Below are positions 33,320 to 42,062 of a stretch of DNA of 64,000 nucleotides, in pieces. Under the pieces are notes generated by a model. It made no database searches. It was not told where the DNA came from and worked only from the letters and a program-made list of their open reading frames with translations. Where the stretch lies: positions 1 to 64,000 of the forward strand of contig DATEOF010000353.1 in the NCBI GenBank assembly GCA_035274465.1, in the 5' to 3' direction. Made by a program: the position numbers and the translations under genes. Position 1 is the first letter of the stretch. Each line of letters opens with the position of its first letter. The DNA is from JADGRF01 sp035274465. GTDB taxonomy: Bacteria; Myxococcota_A; Polyangia; Polyangiales; JAFGIB01.

Positions 33320-34671
33320 GCCACGCACAGGCGAGCAGCACGCAGTCCCTCTGGGTCACGCGCAGCTTGCAGGCGCTGGGCCTCGCGGTCGTGTTCGTGG
33401 CGGTGTACGTGGCCACGCACCTCGCGCCCGCGTTCGAGGGGCCGTTCGGCGTGATCTCGGCGGTCGGCTTTCTGCTGCTGGCCGGCATGCTCGCCAGCAA
33501 CGTTTTCGAGGTCATCGGGCTGCCGCACCTGACCGCGTACATCATGGTCGGTGTGGTCGCGGGCCCGCACGTGCTGCACCTGGTCGATCACGAGGCGGTC
33601 GAGGACCTGGCGCCGGTGAACACGCTGGCGCTGGCGTTGATCGCGCTGGCAGGTGGCGCCGAGTTGCGGCTGCCGCTCTTGATGCCGCTGCGCAAGAGCC
33701 TGGCGTGGACCACGCTCACGCAGTGCGTGATCGGCACGGTCGCCTGCTCCGCTGCGTTCCTCGCGGCGTCGCGCATGTTGCCGTTCACGCATGGGTTACC
33801 GCTCACGTCGTTGATCGGGGTCGCGCTGCTGTGGGGCGTGCTGGCTGTCAGCCGCAGCCCGTCTGCGTGTCTCGGTATCCTGGCGCAGACGCGCCCCGAC
33901 GGCCCGCTCACGCGCTTCTCGCTCGCGTTCGTGATGGCCTCGGACATCGTGGTGGCGATCCTCGTGACGCTCACGATCACGCTGGTGCGGCCGTTGGTGG
34001 ACACGTCTGCCGGCATCTCGCTGCGCGACCTGATGGCGTTGTGGCACGAGATCCTGGGCAGCATCACCCTCGGCACGACGGTGGGTCTGCTGCTCGCGCT
34101 GTACCTGTGGCTGGTGTCGGGTCAGCTGCTGCTGGTGCTCTTGGCGTTGGGCTTCGGGTTGACTGCCGGCCTGCACTACCTGCACTTCGATCCGCTGCTC
34201 ACGTTTCTGACTGCGGGCTTCGTGGTCGCGAACTTCAGCAGCCAGGGGCCGAAGTTGCTGCACGCCGTGGAGGACACAGGTAGCGTGGTGTTCGTGGTGT
34301 TCTTCGCCACGGCAGGCGCACATCTGGACGTGCCGCTGGTGAAGCAGCTGTGGCCGGTGACCCTGTTACTCGCGGGCGTGCGGGTGATCTTTGCGGTGTT
34401 CGCGCATCGTCTGGGGTCGCGGATCGCCGGCGACCTGGCGGTGGTTCAGCGCTGGGGCTGGGCGCCCCTGGTATCGCAGGCGGGATTGACGCTCGGCATG
34501 TCGGCGCTGATCGCGAGCGCCTTCCCGAGCTTCGGTCCGGGGTTTCGCTCGCTCGCGGTGGCGACCGTCGCGGTGAACGAGTTGGTCGGGCCCGTGTTGT
34601 TCAAGATGGCGCTGGATCGCACGGGCGAGAGCGGCAAGGCGACAGCGGGCTCTGCGGAGCAGGCTGGCTAG
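33316..34671 (+). CDS. Cation:proton antiporter, CPA2-like (second of pair)
   Basis: 451 aa from the ATG at 33316. About 12 TM helices. Na/H-exchanger features are clearer than in the preceding gene: GLPHLTAYIMVGVVAGPHVLHL, LALIALAGGAELRLPLL, GVLAVSRSPSACLGILAQTR, FVMASDIVVAILV with the helix-core Asp, FFATAGAHLDVPL, and RWGWAPLVSQAGLTLG. It has no TrkA-N/RCK tail. Last gene of the three-gene MscS-antiporter-antiporter operon. The two antiporters may work as a heteromer or separately. Confidence 0.87.
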   Translation: MSHAQASSTQSLWVTRSLQALGLAVVFVAVYVATHLAPAFEGPFGVISAVGFLLLAGMLASNVFEVIGLPHLTAYIMVGVVAGPHVLHLVDHEAVEDLAPVNTLALALIALAGGAELRLPLLMPLRKSLAWTTLTQCVIGTVACSAAFLAASRMLPFTHGLPLTSLIGVALLWGVLAVSRSPSACLGILAQTRPDGPLTRFSLAFVMASDIVVAILVTLTITLVRPLVDTSAGISLRDLMALWHEILGSITLGTTVGLLLALYLWLVSGQLLLVLLALGFGLTAGLHYLHFDPLLTFLTAGFVVANFSSQGPKLLHAVEDTGSVVFVVFFATAGAHLDVPLVKQLWPVTLLLAGVRVIFAVFAHRLGSRIAGDLAVVQRWGWAPLVSQAGLTLGMSALIASAFPSFGPGFRSLAVATVAVNELVGPVLFKMALDRTGESGKATAGSAEQAG

Positions 34672-34709
34672 CGCGGAGCGGGCTCGAGTGTGTGCCCCTG
34701 GCCAGTGCT

Positions 34710-37700
34710 TCAGCTGAACTCCCGAAGCTCCGGATAGCACGCGTAGACCTCGTTCATGGGGCTCACGAAGCCGCACTCCCGCATGCGCTGCTCCCACTGC
34801 ACTGCATCCGCGTTGCCCGCCGTTCCGCCCGTGATGAGCGCGAGCACCAGCCGTTCACGAGCTGCCTCGACGTGGCTTCCAATCCGATCGAGCTCCGCAG
34901 CGACTTTCGTCATCTTCTCGCGCGCCGCGTCACGGCGACCTGCGAGCACATCCAATCGCGCGCCTGTGCGCAACGGCAACCCGAAGCGCGCCTCGTCGAG
35001 TGGAATCTTCGTGAGCGCCTTGAGCTCCCAGCGGACGAGCTTGTCGATGTCTGCGTCGCGGCGCTCGATGACGTGACGATTCACCAGGTAGCGCAAGCGG
35101 CTGCCCAGCACCAGCATGCTCATGAAAGCGCTCATGCGCATGATCGAACGTTTCCACTTGTTCCAGTCGTGTTCGATCCAGTCCGCAGCCCAGACGTAGT
35201 CATGCAGCCCGCAAGCAACCCTGAAGAGTGAGATCAGGTGCAACGTGTGCAATGGACCGAAGCGATCTTGCGGTAAGAGCTTGCGCTCTTGCTCGAGTCG
35301 GAGCTTCGCGTTCTGGTAGTCGTCGCGCAGTCCATCGACCACGGTTTGTACCAGCGACAACTGCAAGATGGCGTTGCGGTTGTTCGTCAAGCGAGCCTCT
35401 TCGGCAGCGCGCGCGAGCTCGGGCATGGCGCGAGCATAGTCGCCCAGGACCAGCAGCCCTCCGATGCGCACCGCAACCGCGATGAAGCGCTGGTAGTACT
35501 CGCCGCTGTGCTCGCGGCGCGTGTTGCGAAAGACACGCTCTGCCTCGTACGACGGCTCGATGATGTCCCTGGCGCGCCCGAGCATGTAGCTGGAGACCGC
35601 CCGAGCCACCAACAACTGTACGCGCAGCGTATCGTCGTCGAGCTCGTCCACGATCGATTCAGCGCGCTCGAGTAACGATTCTGTCTCGCGCGCCGCCTTC
35701 TCCGAACCGTTCACACAGGTCACCACGGCCGTCGCGGCGAGCGCGAATGCAATCTCGCGGCGGCCCCCGGCGCCCAGGGCAAGGCGCAGCGCTCGGCTCT
35801 GAAAGAGCGCGGTACGCACCGGGTCGAACACCTGATACTCGATCGCAAGGCTTCCGTAGAGCTCGACCTCCTCGTTGCTGGCGCTTGGCACCGTATCCGT
35901 GTCCTTGAAGGACGTGCCACGAACGCTCGCGCGTGCGCGTTCCCAGACGAGCGCCGCGAGTACGCCGGCATCGGTCTGCGGCACGCTCAACCCATACGCG
36001 CGCAGCACTTGGTCCACGAGCCGATTGCCGCGCTCGTACTCGCCGCAGCGAAGCAGATGCGAAGCCGCGATGCGCTGCAAGCTCAGGGCTTGTCTCGCCT
36101 CGCTGTGCTGCGCGACTGACAAGAACAATTCCGCGGCGCGGACACCGTGGCCAGCACGCGCGAGGCAATCGGCGAGCCTGCACGTCAGCTCGGAAGTGAC
36201 ATCACCTGCCTGCTCGCGCAGCGAGATGCAGCGCTCGAAGAGCTCCGCCGCGCGCTCGAACGCGAAGACCGATTCGGCGTGCTCGGCGGCAGCCAGGCCG
36301 TGTTGAAGCGCTGCCTCCGGCAGGTCGGCCTCCAGCGCGAGCGAGAACAGCCAACCCGAATCGACGTTCTCGGCGTGCTCGAGCGCCCGCACGAGCGCGG
36401 CTTGGAGGCGCGTTCGCAATGCCAGATCGACCGAAGCCGCGACGCCTTCGCGCACACGATCGTGGTATGGCTCGATGAGCTGCGCAGTACCGACGTTGCG
36501 TGCACGGATCAAGCGCAGGCTGCGCAGTGCATGCAAGTGCGCTCGGCCACCGTGCTCGACCCCGGCCGCTTTGAGAGCGAGCTGCGCGGACAGCGGGCGG
36601 CCCGCGACAGCGAGTACATCCAAGATCGTCACCGCTTCGGGTGGGAGCAACTGGGTCGCCTGCACGATCAGCTGCTCGATCGAGAGCTCGCCGAACGTGC
36701 TGTCCCCGCGCGCGACCTTGGCCTGCACGAGTGCAGCCAGCTGCGATGCCAGAAAAGGATTGCCCTGCGACTCGAGCGCGATCTTCTCGACCAGGTCCGG
36801 CCGCTCGCGCGCCACCGCGCCCAGCCGGCGATTGCAGAGCGCCTGCACGTCTGCCGGGTCGAGCGGCGCCAGCTCGACGATCCGTGCCGCGATCGATCGC
36901 GGTCGCGTAGCCTGCTCGAGCACTTCGCGCAGTGCCGGGCTGGTCGCCAACTCATCGCTGCGATACGTGAATATGAGCAGTGCGGCAGACGATCCCAGCT
37001 GCTCTTGCCACGTCTTCAAGATCCGCGCGCTGTCCAGATCGCCCCACTGTAGGTCATCGATCCAGATCACGAGCGGCTGCAGGTCCGCAAGGCGCGCGAA
37101 CATCTCGCGCATGGCCGCTTCGCCTGCGATGCGCGCTTGCACACGGTCGGACCGCCCAGGCGCCGTCGCGAGCAGACGTTGTACGACAGGAACACGCTGC
37201 AAAGCCGGGAACAGTCGCACCAGCTCGGGCAGGTCGGGTGGGAGCATGCGGCCGACCGCGAATGCGTCCTGCGCGAGCAGATGTCGCACGAGGCCATCGA
37301 TCACGCCATCCAGCGCTTTGTAAGGCATCGCCTCGCGTTCCGTGCACCTGCTGCGCAGCACGAGCGGCGCAGCGAGGAACGGCGGCAGGTCTTCTCCCAG
37401 GCTCGCGAGGAAACTTTCGACCAGGGCCGTCTTGCCCGTGCCCGAGGTACCACGCACGTGCACGACGCCGGGCGCGCCTTGGCGCGTGAGCTCGAACGCG
37501 GCCATCAGGCTCCTCAGCTCGGCGTCTCGCCCGACCAGGCCGGGCGGGGCACGCATGCTCTGGTCATTCACCTGCGTCGTGAGTGTGATCTCGAGCGATG
37601 TACGCTGTTCGGTTTCGGTGGCGGGTCGGCCGAGCAACACGCGGAGCGTTTCGATCACGCGTGCCCCGTCCGGCCGCCTCTGGGGCTCGCGCAGTAAGAG

Positions 37701-38519
37701 CCGATTGCAGAGCGTCACGAGCGCATCCGGGAGCCGGGCTCTGACGCGCTCGATCGGTTGCGCATCACTTCTCGTCTTGCGTGAGGCCAACTCGGCTGCC
37801 GAGCGGCCCTGGATCGGCAGCTCGCCCGTCAGCGCTTCGAACAGCATCACGCCGAATGCATACCAATCTGCGGCTGCGCTGAGCTGCGCCGCCGCCGCTT
37901 GCTCCGGCGCCATATACGCAGGCGTGCCTGCGACCGTGCCTTCGTGAGTGACGCGTACGCTTTCGGCGTCAAGGCCGAGCACGAGCCCGAAGTCGAGCAC
38001 CACGACGCGCCCCTTCGCCACCAGAACGTTGCTCGGCTTGAGATCGCGGTGCAGCAACCCGGCTCGATGCAGGGCGTCGATGCCGGACGCGAGCTGCAAG
38101 AAAACGCCGAGCACCGGTTCGATCGCGAGCGGCGACGCCCCATCCGCGGGCAGCTGATGCAGGTCGCGCGTCTGATCCACGCCACGCCCTTCGTGTTCGT
38201 TCAGCTCGCTTCGCAGCGCCGCGAGCAGCTCCGAGCCTTCCACGTACTCCATCGCCAGAAACCAGCCATCCTCACTGGCTTCCAGCTCGTATAGCTCGAC
38301 CAGGTTCGGGTGGCGGACATCTGCGAGTGCGCGGAACTCACGCTTCAAGCGCAGCACGCTCTTGAGATCGACGCGCAGCAGCTTCTTCCGCGCAACGAGC
38401 CCGCCCGTCTCTCGGTCACGAGCCAGGTAGACCGCGCCTGCATTGCCTTGACCGAGTAGCCGGAGCGTTTCGTAACGCGTTCCGGTGTCGTGCGGTGGCT
38501 GCGGGTGGATCGATGTCAC
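34710..38519 (-). CDS. Giant Ser/Thr kinase-ATPase-repeat protein K1 (type A)
   Basis: 1269 aa from a GTG. Kinase domain (16-290): GQGNAG loop, Lys45 in VARKK, an insert at about 103-132 before helix E, HRDLKPSN (157-164), DFG (176-178), APE (204-206). A STAND/AAA_16-type ATPase follows from VGRD (329): intact Walker A GTSGTGKT (357-364), Walker B LVIWIDDLQW (about 483-492). From about 640 to the end are helical, TPR-like repeats. Overall it is the PknK-like architecture: the kinase is probably controlled by nucleotide- and ligand-dependent oligomerisation of the rest. Ends with the PELR motif shared with K3. Last of four genes; it starts four bases beyond the K2 stop. Confidence 0.9.
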   Translation of the reverse strand: MTSIHPQPPHDTGTRYETLRLLGQGNAGAVYLARDRETGGLVARKKLLRVDLKSVLRLKREFRALADVRHPNLVELYELEASEDGWFLAMEYVEGSELLAALRSELNEHEGRGVDQTRDLHQLPADGASPLAIEPVLGVFLQLASGIDALHRAGLLHRDLKPSNVLVAKGRVVVLDFGLVLGLDAESVRVTHEGTVAGTPAYMAPEQAAAAQLSAAADWYAFGVMLFEALTGELPIQGRSAAELASRKTRSDAQPIERVRARLPDALVTLCNRLLLREPQRRPDGARVIETLRVLLGRPATETEQRTSLEITLTTQVNDQSMRAPPGLVGRDAELRSLMAAFELTRQGAPGVVHVRGTSGTGKTALVESFLASLGEDLPPFLAAPLVLRSRCTEREAMPYKALDGVIDGLVRHLLAQDAFAVGRMLPPDLPELVRLFPALQRVPVVQRLLATAPGRSDRVQARIAGEAAMREMFARLADLQPLVIWIDDLQWGDLDSARILKTWQEQLGSSAALLIFTYRSDELATSPALREVLEQATRPRSIAARIVELAPLDPADVQALCNRRLGAVARERPDLVEKIALESQGNPFLASQLAALVQAKVARGDSTFGELSIEQLIVQATQLLPPEAVTILDVLAVAGRPLSAQLALKAAGVEHGGRAHLHALRSLRLIRARNVGTAQLIEPYHDRVREGVAASVDLALRTRLQAALVRALEHAENVDSGWLFSLALEADLPEAALQHGLAAAEHAESVFAFERAAELFERCISLREQAGDVTSELTCRLADCLARAGHGVRAAELFLSVAQHSEARQALSLQRIAASHLLRCGEYERGNRLVDQVLRAYGLSVPQTDAGVLAALVWERARASVRGTSFKDTDTVPSASNEEVELYGSLAIEYQVFDPVRTALFQSRALRLALGAGGRREIAFALAATAVVTCVNGSEKAARETESLLERAESIVDELDDDTLRVQLLVARAVSSYMLGRARDIIEPSYEAERVFRNTRREHSGEYYQRFIAVAVRIGGLLVLGDYARAMPELARAAEEARLTNNRNAILQLSLVQTVVDGLRDDYQNAKLRLEQERKLLPQDRFGPLHTLHLISLFRVACGLHDYVWAADWIEHDWNKWKRSIMRMSAFMSMLVLGSRLRYLVNRHVIERRDADIDKLVRWELKALTKIPLDEARFGLPLRTGARLDVLAGRRDAAREKMTKVAAELDRIGSHVEAARERLVLALITGGTAGNADAVQWEQRMRECGFVSPMNEVYACYPELREFS

Positions 38520-38522
38520 GGT

Positions 38523-41500
38523 TCAGATTCTCTCAGTCCCTGTCCACCAAGCGTCTTGTTCCTGCTCCGAAGGCGAGTACGAGCGCCGGTCTTCGGACAG
38601 GCGCTCTGCCAGCTCGACCGCCGCAGGATTTGCCGAGTCCACCGCCGTCTGACGCATGTCTGCGAGCGCCACCTGCAGAGCTTCGGGATCGCCGCCGATC
38701 CGCGCGACCCGTACGCGGTGGTGGTGCGTGACGATCGCACGCAGGTACTCACCCGCCGCCCGCAGTCGCTCGATGTTCGCCCGAAAGACCTCGCGACTCT
38801 CTGCTGCCTGCCCGGCGAGCCCGAGCGCCGTCGCGTACGCCGCTTCGATCGGCGCGTAGACGACGAAGTAGTCACGGTCTTCAGAGCTGACCTGAGCGAG
38901 CGCCATGCGACAAATCTCGATGCCACGTTCGGGCCGCCCCAGGTACGCGTGGGCGAGCGCGGTGATGGCGTAGATGGGCCCCCAGCCAAGGCGCTCGAGC
39001 GGTGGGTACAGCCGCATGTACTCGTCACCAGCGCACGCCGTCAGCTCGTACTCGCCGCGATGGAAGTAGTAGTGGATGCGCGTCGCCAGATGCATCTGCT
39101 CCATGCCGGGCGACTCCGCTGCGAGCTGCTCGAGGCGACCCAGTGCGCGCCGCAGCCCGAGCAAGTCGTGCCAGGTCGCCGCGGCCAATCCCTCCAGGGG
39201 CACTGCGAACCACTGTACCTGCCAGAAGCTGCCGCTCTCCAGGGCTTGCAACTCCAGGAGCCGACGCTGGTGTTGCGCTTCGGAGGCATTACCGCGCAGC
39301 AGGTAATACGTCATGCGAATGCGCATGCTCGCGGCGATCGCGAGCGGCGTGGCGATGCGCTCGAGCTTGGATGCGCACTCGAGCGCGCGTGAGTGCTCGC
39401 GCAGGCTCTCGTTCATGCCCTGCAAGAGAAGCAGGCCGATCATGATGTCCAGGTGCTCTTGCGCAGTCAGCATCCACGGCGGTTTGCCTTCCAGCCGAGC
39501 TTTCGCGCGCTTGATCCACTGATCCGCAGCGGATCCCCTGCCCAGAGAATGCGAGTGGATGGCGTTTGCCATCTCGTAGATCAGCGACAGGCTCTGAAAC
39601 GGCGAACCTTCGAAGGCCCGCATCCGGTCCAGCACCGCGCGCGTATCTTCGAGCAAGAGTGCGCGCAGACCCATCAGTCCCATGGTGCTCTGCCCGTAGT
39701 ACTTGAGGGCTGCGAGGACGTGCGGACCGCGCTGGCTCGGGCGACGCAAGAGGCGCCGCAGACTTGCCCAGGCCATTCCGGCCACGAAGCCTACGCGGCG
39801 CCCCAGCCAACGCGCACACCGCTCCGCTTCACGCAAGCCCGTGAACGGGTAGAGCAGATCGAGCGTTTGGTCCGCATAGCGGCGCGCGAGCCGGTGGTCG
39901 TATAGATAGCTCGACATGACCAAGAGCGCGCGCAGGCGCAAGCGCATGCGGAGGGGTTGAGCATGTCGCTCGTAGACCTCCAGCGCGCGCTCCAGCGCCG
40001 GAACCGCCGCGGCCAAATTCACGCGCCGCTCGACCAGCTCGGGCGCGACCTGTACGAGGAGCTTGGCGCCCGCGAGCTCGTCGGGCGTATTCACCAGGTG
40101 CCAACCGGCCTCCAGCCGCGAGTCGTCGTTCGCCCCGTGTGAGAGCAGATATTGAGCCCAGCGCTGATGCAGCTGTTGGCTGCGGGATTGTGGCAACGAC
40201 CTGCTCAGCTCCGCGCGCAGTGCCTCCTGCGCGAAGGCATATTCGACGCCGGCGCTTTCGAGCACCCCGACCCGCACCAGCTCTTCCAGAGCGTGAAAGA
40301 CCCGAGGGCCCGAAAGCGGCGCGGCGAGCTCGAGCAACTGTTCCGTGCTCGCCCCACGGCGTCTTATACACAACAACTCCAGCAACGTGCGGGCGTCTTC
40401 ACCGATCGACTCGAGGCGCAGCTTCAGGCGCTGCGCCATGTCGCTCGCCATGGACTCGTCGATATGATCGGGTAGCATCCAGCTTCCGGCGACGTAGCTC
40501 AGCGCGCCGCGTGCCAGCAGGTGCTCCGCCAGCTCCAGGGTCAACTTCGGATTGCCTTGGGCGTTTCGATAGAAGAAGTCGCTGACGCACTCGAGGTTGG
40601 GCACGTCTCCGAACAGCGCCGAGCTCAACATGGCGACCTGCGCGCGATCCAGCGCGCGGAGTCGGACGTGCAGCGCGATGTCGGAGACGCTCGTGAGTGG
40701 CAGCGACCCATTCACGCTGTGCTCGCTGCCAATGACGCACAGCGCACGACTGCTCGTCCGGTAGGCGAGTGCCGCAATCAAGGCCAAGTCCGTTTCGGTG
40801 CCGTGATGCACGTCGTCGAACGTCAGCAAGAGCGGTTGCCGGTCGGCGATTTCGCACACGAACGCGTCGACCTGGCGCAACAGCTCCGCGCCGTGCACCT
40901 CGACCGGTGCGCCGTGCACCAGCGGCTGCAGCAACGGATGCTGATTGCCCGCTCGCTCCGCCTCCTCGGGTACGACTTGCATCAGTCCAGTCACGAGATC
41001 GCGGGCCAGGCTGGACGACACGCCGCGCTGCTCGCGGAGCGTCACGCGCATCACGGCGAGCCCGCAAGTCTGCGCGATCAGGCTCGCTTCGGTGAGCATG
41101 CGCGTCGTGCCGGAGCCCGGGTCGCCACTGACCCACAGCGCGCTGCCACTGGCTTCTTTCGTCTTACGCAGACTGTCGAAGAGCTGAGCCCGCTCGCGCG
41201 TGCGGCCGAGCAGCGGCGTGCTGGCGAGGCAGCTCCGGCCGATGGCGAGCTCATCCTCTTGCGTCAATCCTCCGATCGCCGAGAGTCGATCGATCACCTC
41301 GGCAGCGCTCGCGGGGCGCTGCACCGGGTCAGCGCTCAGCAGCGACATCACCAGCTCATCGAGCGCCCTGGGGACTTCGCAGCCGCGCTGGATCGGCGAC
41401 TGCGCGCCATGGCTCCACAACGCCGGCAGCGCGCCAAGCTCGCGCGTCGGGTAGGCGTGCCCTCCGGTCAAAGCGAAATAGGCGATCGCGCCGAGTGAGT

Positions 41501-42062
41501 ACAGGTCGGTGCGTTGATCCAGCGCACCGCCCTGAAACGCTTCGGGTGCGAGACACGGTGGTGTGCCCAGCATGGTCGAAGGAGTGCCGAACGGGGTCAT
41601 CGCGCCGAAGTCGATCAGCTTGCAGCGCCCGTCCTTCGTGCGCAGTACGTTGCGCGGGCTCACGTCGCGATGCAGCAGCCTGCGATCGTGCAGTAGCGCG
41701 AGCGAGAGCGCGATGTCCCGCAGGTAACTGCAGGCCTCGCGATAGGGCAGCGGCGACAGCTCGCTCAAGTCGTGCCCGTCCAGGAACTCCATGGTGTAGT
41801 AGGGCACCTCGCCGTGGACCCCGTAGTGATAGACCTCGATGATGCGCGGGTGACGCAAGGTCGATAGCGCGTGAAACTCGCGCATGAAGTTGGCCGCGCT
41901 CGTCCGGCCGCCGGCCTGCAGCAACAACCGCTTGAGCGCGAACTGCTGGCCCGTCGACTCGTCCCACGCGACGTGCACTTCGCCGGTACTGCCGCGCCCG
42001 AGGCGGCGCAGCAGTCGGAAGCGCCCGCCGATCAGCTCGGTCGACGCCGCGTCACGCGCCAC
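38523..42062 (-). CDS. Giant Ser/Thr kinase-ATPase-repeat protein K2 (type B)
   Basis: 1179 aa from a GTG overlapping the K3 end by 11 bases (GGAG seven bases upstream). Kinase domain: GRGSTG loop, Lys44, catalytic loop HRDVSPRN (131-138), DFG (151-153), APE (172-174). In the ATPase-like domain Walker A reads GDPGSGTT (313-320) with Thr319 where Lys is required; the Walker-B-like LLLTFDDVHH (411-420) is kept. The C-terminal ~600 residues are helical repeats. Resembles K4 throughout (for example the TPLLGRE-type start of the second domain), not its neighbours K1 and K3. Kinase probably active; the second domain is probably non-hydrolytic. Confidence 0.9.
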   Translation of the reverse strand: MARDAASTELIGGRFRLLRRLGRGSTGEVHVAWDESTGQQFALKRLLLQAGGRTSAANFMREFHALSTLRHPRIIEVYHYGVHGEVPYYTMEFLDGHDLSELSPLPYREACSYLRDIALSLALLHDRRLLHRDVSPRNVLRTKDGRCKLIDFGAMTPFGTPSTMLGTPPCLAPEAFQGGALDQRTDLYSLGAIAYFALTGGHAYPTRELGALPALWSHGAQSPIQRGCEVPRALDELVMSLLSADPVQRPASAAEVIDRLSAIGGLTQEDELAIGRSCLASTPLLGRTRERAQLFDSLRKTKEASGSALWVSGDPGSGTTRMLTEASLIAQTCGLAVMRVTLREQRGVSSSLARDLVTGLMQVVPEEAERAGNQHPLLQPLVHGAPVEVHGAELLRQVDAFVCEIADRQPLLLTFDDVHHGTETDLALIAALAYRTSSRALCVIGSEHSVNGSLPLTSVSDIALHVRLRALDRAQVAMLSSALFGDVPNLECVSDFFYRNAQGNPKLTLELAEHLLARGALSYVAGSWMLPDHIDESMASDMAQRLKLRLESIGEDARTLLELLCIRRRGASTEQLLELAAPLSGPRVFHALEELVRVGVLESAGVEYAFAQEALRAELSRSLPQSRSQQLHQRWAQYLLSHGANDDSRLEAGWHLVNTPDELAGAKLLVQVAPELVERRVNLAAAVPALERALEVYERHAQPLRMRLRLRALLVMSSYLYDHRLARRYADQTLDLLYPFTGLREAERCARWLGRRVGFVAGMAWASLRRLLRRPSQRGPHVLAALKYYGQSTMGLMGLRALLLEDTRAVLDRMRAFEGSPFQSLSLIYEMANAIHSHSLGRGSAADQWIKRAKARLEGKPPWMLTAQEHLDIMIGLLLLQGMNESLREHSRALECASKLERIATPLAIAASMRIRMTYYLLRGNASEAQHQRRLLELQALESGSFWQVQWFAVPLEGLAAATWHDLLGLRRALGRLEQLAAESPGMEQMHLATRIHYYFHRGEYELTACAGDEYMRLYPPLERLGWGPIYAITALAHAYLGRPERGIEICRMALAQVSSEDRDYFVVYAPIEAAYATALGLAGQAAESREVFRANIERLRAAGEYLRAIVTHHHRVRVARIGGDPEALQVALADMRQTAVDSANPAAVELAERLSEDRRSYSPSEQEQDAWWTGTERI

